A stretch of 64,000 nucleotides of DNA from Pedobacter frigiditerrae (GTDB taxonomy: Bacteria; Bacteroidota; Bacteroidia; Sphingobacteriales; Sphingobacteriaceae): assembly GCF_004331645.1 (NCBI RefSeq), contig NZ_SJSK01000001.1:992001-1056000 (forward strand), in the 5' to 3' direction. Shown piece after piece: positions 45,268 to 53,700 of the stretch. Position numbers and translations under genes: made by a program. The notes beneath the pieces were generated by a model, which worked only from the letters and a program-made list of their open reading frames with translations, searched no databases and had not been told where the DNA came from. Positions within the stretch are counted from its first letter, which is position 1. Each line of letters opens with the position of its first letter.

Positions 45268-46128
45268 ATGGCTCTCTCAAAATATGCTCCTATTACCGAA
45301 GTAGTGGATGATGGTTTACGAATCCCAGAAGTTGGAGAATGGGGATTGGAAAAATATAGATTGGTGGGACATTATGCAGATCTATTTACTTCAACAATGA
45401 AGTCAAAGTGGGAAAATTTAGTCTATATTGATTTATTTTCCTCGAGTGGGTATGCAAGAATAGAGACTACGGGAAAAATCGTAAAATCCTCAGCGATGAT
45501 AGCACTTTCATTGTCTAACCCCTTTACCAAGTATATTTTTTGCGACGAAAATGAACTTCTTATAAATGATCTTGAAATTAGGGTAAAAAGAGATTTTCCC
45601 AATTTGAATACAGTATTTGTCAAGGGAAATTGCAATACAAAGATAAACGAAATCCTAAGCCATATCCCACAATTCAGCAAGACCAATCGTGTGCTAAGTT
45701 TTTGTTTTGTAGACCCGTTTGCACTTGAGATTCATTTTTTAACGTTAAAGTTGTTAGGTAGACTGAAAATGGATTTTCTTATTTTAATAGCAACAGGTAT
45801 GGCTGCAAAAAGAAACGAGAATAATTATAGTAAGCCAAATAATAAGACAATAGAAAATTTCCTTCAAGATCCTGATTGGAGAAATGACTATAAGGGAGAT
45901 ATTGACACTGCTGACCAGTCTTTTACACAATTTGTAACGGGAAGATTAAAGTCTAGCTTTAAACTTTTGGAGTATAATGATATTGAAGATTTTCATCCCG
46001 TACGATATAGACTTAACGGGAAATCCGTATTATTGTATCATTTAGCGTTCTTTTCCAAGGACAAACAAGGAAATAAATTTTGGAATATTTCTAAAAGTTA
46101 CGTTAATGAACAAACATCATTGTTTTGA
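45268..46128 (+). CDS. tcmP: Three-Cys-motif partner protein TcmP, copy 1
   Basis: 286 residues, no signal peptide or membrane helix. Begins with a TcmP-type helix (WGLEKYRLVGHYADLFTSTM), then YIDLFSSSGYAR, which aligns with the DxFAGSG motif of copy 2 and resembles motif I of SAM-dependent methyltransferases; then GNCNTKINEIL, FCFVDPFALEIHF and KMDFLILIATGMAAKR. Its gene is 19 bases upstream of the Gp37/Gp68-type gene, the association that names the family. Role unknown. Note that the motif-I glycine pattern here is SSSG rather than AGSG, so cofactor binding may differ from copy 2. Confidence 0.82.
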   Translation: MALSKYAPITEVVDDGLRIPEVGEWGLEKYRLVGHYADLFTSTMKSKWENLVYIDLFSSSGYARIETTGKIVKSSAMIALSLSNPFTKYIFCDENELLINDLEIRVKRDFPNLNTVFVKGNCNTKINEILSHIPQFSKTNRVLSFCFVDPFALEIHFLTLKLLGRLKMDFLILIATGMAAKRNENNYSKPNNKTIENFLQDPDWRNDYKGDIDTADQSFTQFVTGRLKSSFKLLEYNDIEDFHPVRYRLNGKSVLLYHLAFFSKDKQGNKFWNISKSYVNEQTSLF

Positions 46129-46147
46129 TCAATAAGTAAACATCATT

Positions 46148-46906
46148 ATGGCAGAATCAACGATAGAATGGACTGAGTTAACATGGAATCCTGTAACTGG
46201 CTGTAAAAAAATTAGCCCTGGATGTAAATTCTGTTATGCAGAAGTAATGTCCAGACGTTTGAAGGCAATGAGAGTTGGTAAATACAAGGATGGATTTAAA
46301 ATCAGAATTCACCCAGAATCATTGAATATACCCTTTACTTGGAAAAAGCCAAAGGTGGTTTTCGTAAATTCCATGAGTGATTTATTCCATGATGAAATCC
46401 CGCTTGATTTTATTAAGGCAGTTTTTGCTGTAATGAATTCAACCCCACAGCATACCTATCAAGTCCTTACCAAGCGTTCAGATAGGCTGCTGGCAATTGC
46501 AAGAGAATTAAATTGGACACAAAATATTTGGATGGGGGTTTCTGTTGAAAATGAAAAGTATGTTCATAGGGTTGTTGAGTTAAGTCAAACTCCGGCACGG
46601 ACCAAATTTCTATCCATAGAGCCACTGTTAGGGCCGATAAAGTCATTACCTCTGAATAATATAGATTGGGTAATTGTAGGAGGCGAATCGGGGCATGGCG
46701 CAAGACCAGTAAAATTTGAATGGATAGATTATATTAGACAGCAATGTGAAAGCCTCGATGTTCCTTTTTTCTTTAAGCAATGGGGCAAACCAAAATTCAA
46801 TAATAACCCTGATGATCCTACAATTGATAAAGAACATCCAAGACATGCTAAGGGAGGCTGCGAACTTGATGGTGTAATTTATAGGGAATTACCGATTGCA
46901 ATCTAA
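46148..46906 (+). CDS. Phage Gp37/Gp68-type three-Cys-motif protein (DUF5131)
   Basis: 252 residues. Starts STIEWTELTWNPVTGC and continues GCKFCYAEVMSRRL: Cys19, Cys26 and Cys29 form the C-x6-C-x2-C cluster that defines the family and resembles a radical-SAM iron-sulfur site with altered spacing. The rest follows a TIM-barrel pattern (VFVNSMSDLFHDEIP, YQVLTKRSDRL, IWMGVSVEN, FLSIEPLLGPI, DWVIVGGESGHGARP, FFFKQWG). Such proteins occur in phages, plasmids and islands beside TcmP. Chemistry is not established. Its stop codon TAA abuts the stop codon of TcmP copy 2 with no base between. Confidence 0.88.
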   Translation: MAESTIEWTELTWNPVTGCKKISPGCKFCYAEVMSRRLKAMRVGKYKDGFKIRIHPESLNIPFTWKKPKVVFVNSMSDLFHDEIPLDFIKAVFAVMNSTPQHTYQVLTKRSDRLLAIARELNWTQNIWMGVSVENEKYVHRVVELSQTPARTKFLSIEPLLGPIKSLPLNNIDWVIVGGESGHGARPVKFEWIDYIRQQCESLDVPFFFKQWGKPKFNNNPDDPTIDKEHPRHAKGGCELDGVIYRELPIAI

Positions 46907-47740
46907 CTATTGAAATCTAGGCTTAATTACATCATTAGCAATCTTTATTGCAGTTGTATTGTTTGTCGCTAAGTAGAAATGATACATAGGTGAATTTTTA
47001 GAATTCCTTAGTACATAAGGTTGGGATACATATTTGAAAACGGTTTTCAGTCTTTCTTGATATAATTTGGCCGCCCTTACAATTGCATTACTTAATTTTT
47101 GACCATTTTCAACATCTCCGAATAAGTTGATTCTTTGATCGGCATAAAAATAGTTCCTTATCTCATCCTCTTGCATGCCTAAAAAAATCTTCAACCTATT
47201 AACCCATGTATCGCTGATATTCCCATCTTTTTTCAATAATCTGGTTACACCCATTCCTAATGGCACGAGAATCCACATGTCAACGCCCAAGCCTTTTAGT
47301 GTAGTTAACGACTCCCATTTTACTTGCATTCCTTTGGGGTCTATAAATGCTAAAACTTTTGTAAACTCATTTTCAGGTTTAAGCAGATAATTGGCCATAT
47401 CCTTTATCTTTACATTACAGTCTTCGGATTTAACGAAGCAATTTCTACTGGGATACGGAAATTTTATATCTATTTGTGCTTTTAAGTTTTCGGCATATTT
47501 CTTAACCAGTTCTACGAAATAGTATATATCGAAGATTTTCGGATCATCGATAGCCAGAACTCTAAGCGCGGCACCTTGGATGATGTCTTCATCTTGTTTT
47601 TCGATATCTCCAGATCCTGCAAACCCATCAAAATAAATAAGTTTGAAAGATTGGTTTGTCATGACCTTTAGGTAGGCCTGGGTATATGAGGTTACAATTT
47701 CTATTTTTTGACTAGTCCAGTTACCGCCAAAATTATTCAT
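46907..47740 (-). CDS. tcmP: Three-Cys-motif partner protein TcmP, copy 2
   Basis: 277 residues. WTSQKIEIVTSYTQAYLKVM, then IYFDGFAGSGDIE (methyltransferase-like motif I), FVELVKKYAENL, EDCNVKIKDMA, AFIDPKGMQVKWESL and GVDMWILVPLGMGVTRLLKK, then a helical region and a C-terminal LRNSKNSPMYHFYLATNNTTA. It aligns along its length with copy 1 (shared D-x-F-x-x-S-G, CN-x-KI, DP, D-(F/M)-x-IL and GM-x-x-x-R) but the two are diverged, so they are old paralogs rather than a recent duplication. Convergent with the Gp37/Gp68-type gene. Confidence 0.85.
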   Translation of the reverse strand: MNNFGGNWTSQKIEIVTSYTQAYLKVMTNQSFKLIYFDGFAGSGDIEKQDEDIIQGAALRVLAIDDPKIFDIYYFVELVKKYAENLKAQIDIKFPYPSRNCFVKSEDCNVKIKDMANYLLKPENEFTKVLAFIDPKGMQVKWESLTTLKGLGVDMWILVPLGMGVTRLLKKDGNISDTWVNRLKIFLGMQEDEIRNYFYADQRINLFGDVENGQKLSNAIVRAAKLYQERLKTVFKYVSQPYVLRNSKNSPMYHFYLATNNTTAIKIANDVIKPRFQ

Positions 47741-47860
47741 TAAAAATAAGTAAGAGATTTAGTATTAGATGATTATTGTAAGGTAAGTTAAATAATTTTT
47801 TTTATTCTCCCTTGATAGTCTTGATTGCCACAAATTTTATATATACTATTGTATAGTAAT

Positions 47861-48502
47861 ATGCCTGCACTTGACCTAACCAACACTTGGCTTTTTCGAA
47901 TTATCCATGTCGATAATTTAGAATACCTGCTTGAGCATGGCATGTTCCACAAATCACATATAAACGCCGACCCAAATTACATTAATATTGGCGATAGTAT
48001 CCTTATCCAGCAAAGAAACGATCATGATGTTGGGATTAATCCTCCTAATGGTCAGTTAGGAGAATACGTTCCCTTCTATTTCGGTGGATTATCTCCAATG
48101 TTACTGAATATAAAAACTGGACACAGGGGAATTACGCGAAGACCTCAAGAAGAAATTATCTATATTTGTTGCAGCATTCAGAGTATTCTTGATAAATGTG
48201 AATTGTGGTGTTTTACCGATGGGCACGCTAAAAATGCCATTACAACGTTTTATAATCAAATTAATGACCTTAGTCATGTTGATTTAAAGCTTGCTGGAGA
48301 ACGGTACTGGCATAATACTGATGAAGATTTTGACAAAATGAGAAAGAAACAGGCAGAGTTTTTAGTCAAATTCCACGTTCCTCCAGAATGCATAAGTAAT
48401 ATTATTGTTTACAACGAGGATGCTAGCAAAAGGGTTAGTAAATTAGTTACTGAATCCACAAATAAAATAAAGGTTCATATTTCAAAAAACTTCTATTATT
48501 AA
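47861..48502 (+). CDS. darT: DarT-type DNA ADP-ribosyltransferase toxin (DUF4433)
   Basis: The frame is open from a TTG at 47825, but I choose ATG 47861 (MPALDLTNTWLFRIIHVDNL), giving 213 residues. Family features: the N-terminal LFRIIHVDNLEYLLEHGM NAD-site helix, YVPFYFGGLSPML, and catalytic Glu166 in MRKKQAEFLVKF. DarT attaches ADP-ribose to thymidine bases in single-stranded DNA, blocking replication; in several bacteria it stops phage. Its stop TAA shares one base with the ATG of darG, so the pair is translationally coupled. In the usual order of this system, toxin before antitoxin. Confidence 0.92.
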   Translation: MPALDLTNTWLFRIIHVDNLEYLLEHGMFHKSHINADPNYINIGDSILIQQRNDHDVGINPPNGQLGEYVPFYFGGLSPMLLNIKTGHRGITRRPQEEIIYICCSIQSILDKCELWCFTDGHAKNAITTFYNQINDLSHVDLKLAGERYWHNTDEDFDKMRKKQAEFLVKFHVPPECISNIIVYNEDASKRVSKLVTESTNKIKVHISKNFYY

Positions 48503-49557
48503 TGCGATACATTAAAGGGAATTTATTAGAGGCGAATACTGAAGCTCTTGTCAATACCGTAAATACGGTAGGGGTTATGGGTAAGGGGATTGCTCTGCAA
48601 TTTAAAGAAATGTTCCCTCATAATTATAAACTTTACTTGGCCGCATGTAAAAATGGATTACTCCTTCCCGGAAAATTATTAGCAGTTAAGGACCAAACCC
48701 TACAAGGAGAAAAACTAATTATTAATTTTCCAACAAAAACTGAATGGTTCAAAAAATCTCAATATGATTATATTGAAAATGGCTTAAAAGAACTGGCAAA
48801 ATTAGTTGTTGAGCAAAATATCAAAAGCATTGCGATCCCACCTTTAGGATGTGGAAATGGTGGCTTGAAATGGGATAAAGTTAGGCCAATGATCGAAAAA
48901 TATTTGGGTGATTTAAAAGACGTCGACATAATTGTTTATGAGCCAAACGAGCAAGTCAAACAAATCCTTAAGGCGCAAGATTCAAAAAAGGAGGTGAAAC
49001 TTTCTCCGGCTAAAGCAATGCTTTTGTACGCTATGTATTATTATGATTCTTTAGGGGAAAATACTAGTCTCTTTATTGCGAATAAATTAGCCTATTTCTT
49101 ACAAAGACTTGGTGATCCCAGTTTAAAGAGCTTGAAATTCACTGCCCATCATTATGGACCTTATAGTGTGCAGGTGGAACATATGGTATATGGCTTGAAT
49201 GGCAAATTTATAAAGGGATTAGAACAGATGCAAGTTAAGGCATTTGAACCGCTTGAACTACAATATGATAAGTTGCAAGAGGTTAGCGACTATGTTAAAA
49301 AGGAACTATCTGTTGAACAAAGAAATATTATTAGGCAATTAACAAAACTTATAGATGGCTATCAGTCAGCATTATCAATAGAAATACTGGCGACTGTTGA
49401 TTTTATTAAAAAACAGAATCCAGGTATTTCTAAGGAAGCAGCAATAATTAAAATCAAAAATTGGTCGGAAAGAAAAAGCGAGCTATTCTTAGATAAGTAC
49501 TTAGATATAGCTTGGAAGCATTTAGACGATTACAGTCAAAATTTAAATATAGCCTGA
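48502..49557 (+). CDS. darG: DarG-type macro-domain antitoxin with C-terminal DarT-binding domain
   Basis: 351 residues. Residues 1-150 are a macro domain (YIKGNLLEANTEALVNTVNT, GVMGKGIALQFKEMFP, IAIPPLGCGNGGLKW) that removes ADP-ribose from thymidine in DNA, reversing DarT. Residues from about 170 (PAKAMLLYAMYYYDSLGE, FIANKLAYFLQRLGDP, KFTAHHYGPYSVQVEHM, CWLWM-free helical tail with IKIKNWSERK) form the DarG C-terminal domain that masks DarT directly. Overlaps the darT stop by one base. No terminator follows at once; the next is at 49843. Confidence 0.92.
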   Translation: MRYIKGNLLEANTEALVNTVNTVGVMGKGIALQFKEMFPHNYKLYLAACKNGLLLPGKLLAVKDQTLQGEKLIINFPTKTEWFKKSQYDYIENGLKELAKLVVEQNIKSIAIPPLGCGNGGLKWDKVRPMIEKYLGDLKDVDIIVYEPNEQVKQILKAQDSKKEVKLSPAKAMLLYAMYYYDSLGENTSLFIANKLAYFLQRLGDPSLKSLKFTAHHYGPYSVQVEHMVYGLNGKFIKGLEQMQVKAFEPLELQYDKLQEVSDYVKKELSVEQRNIIRQLTKLIDGYQSALSIEILATVDFIKKQNPGISKEAAIIKIKNWSERKSELFLDKYLDIAWKHLDDYSQNLNIA

Positions 49558-49799
49558 AGAAACTAATCTCCTAAATTTCTGATAACTCTGTTCGACTATT
49601 TCTGTTAAGGCTGATTATTTCTAGTGATTCATTTTAATTTCCTTATGATCTTCATCAATTTCTTATGTTGTTTTTATTAATAAAATGACAGCAACAATTC
49701 TTTTAAAATGATATTAAATAGCAAAAATTTAAGGTATATCTTCTTTCTTATTATTTAGTACTTCCTTTATAACAGCTAAAATTCCTTCTAAATGTTCTA

Positions 49800-49821
49800 G
49801 TGGGTTCCCATTCTCCCCGCT
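49800..49821 (+). other. Possible fragment of a tRNA 3' end
   Basis: GTGGGTTCCCATTCTCCCCGCT reads like a T arm plus the 3' acceptor strand of a tRNA (GTGGGTTC...CCCAT, then TCTCCCC and G) with about five T-loop bases missing. It is followed 22 bases later by a terminator, as after a tRNA gene. It does not match the tRNA-Asp 3' end, so it is not a simple att duplication of that site. Could be chance. Confidence 0.25.
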
Positions 49822-49842
49822 GGTTATTGAACCAAATCATTT

Positions 49843-49875
49843 AAAAGCCTGTTTTTCGTATGAAAACAGGCTTTT
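49843..49875 (+). terminator. Strong terminator at the right end of the island
   Basis: AAAAGCCTGTTTT at 49843-49855 pairs with AAAACAGGCTTTT at 49863-49875, followed by a T-rich stretch. It is 285 bases after darG and could close that operon or a lost tRNA. Confidence 0.9.
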
Positions 49876-49879
49876 TTGT

Positions 49880-50061
49880 TTTCAGCGCACCCCAAAATAT
49901 TCAGGGAACCCAGCCACAAAAATTATATTCGCTATCTGGATATCGTAAATGGTAGTAAACTAGAGTTTAACCTACAAGATGCACCTGATGTAAATTGGGG
50001 AACTAAGATTGGAAATGAGCCCAAGGGGATTGTAGGACAAAACTTAGCCAGAAAAAATTAA
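49880..50061 (+). pseudogene. C-terminal remnant resembling a GH92 alpha-mannosidase
   Basis: The open frame has no start of its own and reads HKNYIRYLDIVNGSKLEF, then a few residues later DVNWGTKIGNEP and a short tail to a stop at 50061. The order I-x-x-x-DI-x-x-G-x-x-L-x-F...P-x-x-NWG is that of the extreme C-terminus of GH92 enzymes (typically I-x-H-x-DI-x-x-GG-x-L-x-F-x-MG...PN-x-x-WG). Only about 50 residues remain and everything upstream is unrelated, so this is a truncated gene, probably cut when the island arrived or was rearranged. Family assignment is by eye. Confidence 0.5.
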
Positions 50062-50158
50062 GAGGTGCATCAAAAAAATCACAATGGTTAATTTATGTTA
50101 AATTTCAACAGAAATTTGACCAAGTTAAATTTTTTTATTTTCTTCAAGTAAAAAAAAC

Positions 50159-50458
50159 ATGGCTAAGAACTTCTTGATCGTATTGGTGCTATTTCTAGCG
50201 TTTGGCTGTAAAAAATACAGTGATGATGATACTACGCTCTACAAGTGGAATAGAGATTTATACAGAGCGAGGGTACATAATGATAATCCTGCAATGTTTT
50301 ATTCGAAAGATCCAAAGATTTCAGGTAATCCGGATGCAATTTTTTTAAGTTCAGATTATGTTATTTTGACAGAATACCGAAAGGATAAACAGCAAGACAG
50401 TATCTATAAAGCCAGTGGGAGGATGCAAGTTTATAAATATGAAAAGGTGGATAATTGA
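50159..50458 (+). CDS. Small lipoprotein of unknown function
   Basis: 99 residues with lipobox LAFGC (LVLFLAFGCKKYSDDD). The mature part is short, charged and Tyr-rich, with FLSSDYVILTEYRKDKQQDS. I recognise no family. It stands alone: the previous bases are the pseudogene region and the next gene is 333 bases away. ATG 50159 follows a run of A residues. Confidence 0.7.
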   Translation: MAKNFLIVLVLFLAFGCKKYSDDDTTLYKWNRDLYRARVHNDNPAMFYSKDPKISGNPDAIFLSSDYVILTEYRKDKQQDSIYKASGRMQVYKYEKVDN

Positions 50459-50791
50459 TCATTTTAAGTCAGCGAATTAGGGCTTGGTTAAACTGAAGTT
50501 CAAAAGTTGTATTCCGAAAGGTATTTGCAATCATTACCATCTTAAATAGCCCTGCGATTTTTGCAGTTAGACCATAAGGGGTGATATGCTTTCTTCGCTT
50601 TTTTAACACGCCATTTGGGATAGAAGTTTGGAGATGCAAGGAATGTTGGATTGAATACCTTATGTATTAAAGTTAACTAGTGCTATAAATATCTGGGTTA
50701 TCTGTTAATATCATGTGGTTATTAGCTAAAATACACTTATAGAAACAAACAGGTTTTTCATAGTTTAGCTCATTGATAAAAATGATTAAAT
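50459..50791. other. 333-base gap with a degenerate minus-strand frame
   Basis: No intact gene. On the minus strand, ending at the TCA at 50469-50471, a frame of about 60 codons reads through TPYGLTAKIAGLFKMVMIAN and ends FNQALIR; it has coding-like composition but no start or partner sequence that I can name, and may be a gene remnant. The right end is the leader of the arabinofuranosidase gene. Confidence 0.4.
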
Positions 50792-53700
50792 ATGAAAATG
50801 TATAAAGTTTTCTTACATGTCACTTTGGTTGTTGTTGGTTTAATCCAGAGTGTTAACACCGTTAAGGCACAAAATGGAGACCAGATATTAGATGGAATAG
50901 GTGAAACAGGAATGGTTGCACGTTACGTGTTTAACGGAGATACCAAAGACTGGTCTCGAAATAATTTGCATGCTAAATTTCAAGGTACCGAAATTAATTT
51001 TGTGAATGACAATCGATTTGGAAAGGTATTGTCACTCTCTGGCAATAGCAATTCTTTTATTAAGATTCCTGGTGACGCACTAACAGATGTAGAATCACTA
51101 AGTATATCAGGTTGGATATACCTGCGCTCTGAGCAAGTTGGCCAACTTTTTTTTGATTTCGGTAAGGACGCCACTAGGCGTTTTTTTGTTGCGCCAATAG
51201 GTACTAGTGCTAAAAAAGGCTATCAAGCGTTGATAACAACTAAGGAAGGAAATAAATACGAGGTGGTTTCTTCGGCTATAGAAATGAATAAGTGGATTCA
51301 TCTGGCCATAGTGATAGATGTTTCATCAAAATCCATGGTTAGCTATGTTGATGGTAAGGACATAGGAGAAGCTAAGGATATACCAATGGAGTTAAACGCT
51401 GTATTCGGTCAGCAAGCAGGAGAAAAACTGCTTTATATTGGCAAGTCACTAGCGCCAGGAGATCCCTATCTCAATGCCATGATTCATGATTTTCGCATTT
51501 ACCGTGTTCCACTCAATAGCAGGCAGATTGCCGGAATTTATCGCAATGCCCAAAAAGGGCTTAACGAAGGTTTGGTAAATACAACCGGTAAGAAAGAGGA
51601 TGAGCTTCAGCAATTTTCTAAAACCGAAGCGCAGCTTTATAATACTTACCTAATTCGTGTTTCTGATGTGAAAGTGGAAACGGCTGTAGGAAATTTGCCG
51701 CGATTACCCGCTTATGTACAGGGAACTTACCGAAATGAAATCAAAGGCCCAAAAGTGCGTGTGTTATGGCCATCTCCAATTAACAATAGTGCGGTTCTGA
51801 AAGCAGGAAGCTATGTTGTTACAGGCCATGTTGCAGGAACGGATTTTAAACCAAAGGCTATAGTAACAATAAAGGACTCCTTTAGATCAACCACTCCAGT
51901 TTTAAAGCTAGCTTCGTTTCATTTAGATCAAGTTTTGTTAAAGACAGATGCTCATGGGCATAAAACCAAATTTATCGAGAATCGTGATAAGTTTATAAAA
52001 ACATTGGCTAAAACCGATCCTAATTCGTTTCTCTATATGTTTCGTGATGCTTTTGGCCAGAAACAACCTGAGGGAGCGAAACCTTTGGGTGTTTGGGATA
52101 CTCAGGACACCAAATTAAGGGGGCATGCTACAGGTCACTACCTTACGGCAATTGCACAAGCCTATGCCGCTACAGGATACGACAAGGAACTTCAGGCCAA
52201 TTTTTCCAAAAAAATGGAGTATATGATAAACACCCTTTACGCATTAGCACAACTATCTGGAAAGGCCAAAGAACCCGGAGGGGCATTTGTGTCTGACCCT
52301 ACTGCTGTTCCATATGGTACGGGGAAATCAGCTTATGATTCAGATCTGAGTGAAACGGGTATCCGTACCGATTATTGGAACTGGGGGAAAGGATTTATCA
52401 GCGCGTATCCTCCGGATCAGTTGATCATGTTAGAAAGTGGGGCCAAGTATGGAGGACAAAAGAACCAGATTTGGGCGCCGTATTATACCTTGCATAAAAT
52501 TTTAGCTGGCTTAATAGACGTATATGAAGTGAGTGGTAATAAAAAAGCCATTGAAACAGCTACGGGTATGAGCGACTGGGTATATGCCCGCTTAAGCAAG
52601 TTGCCACAAGATACACTCATAAAGATGTGGAATACGTACATTGCTGGTGAGTTTGGGGGAATGAATGAAGTAATGGCTCGTTTGTACAGGATTACGGGCG
52701 ACCAGAAATACCTAAAAACTGCACAATTATTTGATAATATCAAAGTATTTTTTGGTGATCCAGCGCATTCACATGGACTGGCCAAAAATGTGGATCTTTT
52801 CCGTGGATTACATGCCAACCAACATATACCACAAGTTGTCGGGAGTATCGAAACCTACCGTGTTTCCAATGATCCTGAATATTACAAAGTGGCCGATAAT
52901 TTCTGGCATAAGATGGTTAGTGATTATATGTATAGTATTGGAGGAGTTGCAGGCGCACGTAATCCAGCCAATGCAGAATGTTTTATTGCTCAACCAGCAA
53001 CATTGTATGAAAACGGCTTTTCAATGGGTGGGCAGAATGAAACTTGTGCCACCTACAATATGCTAAAATTAACCAGCGACCTGTTTCTCTTCGATCCGCG
53101 GGCAGAGTTAATGGATTATTATGAACGTAGCTTATATAACCATATTCTAGCTTCTGTAGCCGAGAATAGCCCAGCCAATACCTATCATGTGCCACTTGGA
53201 CCGGGATCTATCAAGCAATTTGGTAATCCGGATATGACAGGCTTTACGTGTTGCAATGGTACGGCAATAGAGAGTAATACTAAGCTACAAAATTCAATTT
53301 ACTTTAAAAGCAAGGATAACCAGGCACTTTATGTCAATCTATACATACCCTCAACACTAGATTGGACAGAACGTAAAGTAAAGGTGATGCAGACAACTGA
53401 TTTCCCAAAGGAAGATCATACCCGCCTGACGATTAAGGGCAGTGGGAAATTTGAGGTCAATGTGCGTGTGCCAGGCTGGGCTACTAAAGGATTCTTTGTA
53501 AAAATCAACGGTGTAGCCCAAAAGCTTCAAACTAAACCAGGTAGTTACCTGAAAATTAGCCGTAGTTGGAGAGATGGCGATATCATAGAGCTGAGAATGC
53601 CTTTCCAGTTTCACCTAGACCCGGTTATGGATCAGCAGAATATTGCCAGTCTGTTTTACGGACCAATATTATTAGCAGCTCAGGAGCCTGAAGCTAGAAA

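Larger units (their letters stand above)
49558..50158. other. Right boundary of the island: no intact gene
   Basis: AT-rich, non-coding for about 240 bases after darG, then a tRNA-like fragment (49800-49821), a strong terminator (49843-49875) and a truncated coding remnant (49880-50061), each listed separately. The left part shows nothing I can name. Confidence 0.7.

Noticed and set aside
49800-49821. Perfect attR copy of tRNA-Asp
   Set aside because: The fragment does not match the tRNA-Asp 3' end, so I list it only as a tRNA-like remnant and do not claim site-specific integration there.
44818-50158. Prophage or integrative element with its own integrase
   Set aside because: No integrase, relaxase, capsid or replication gene is present in the window.
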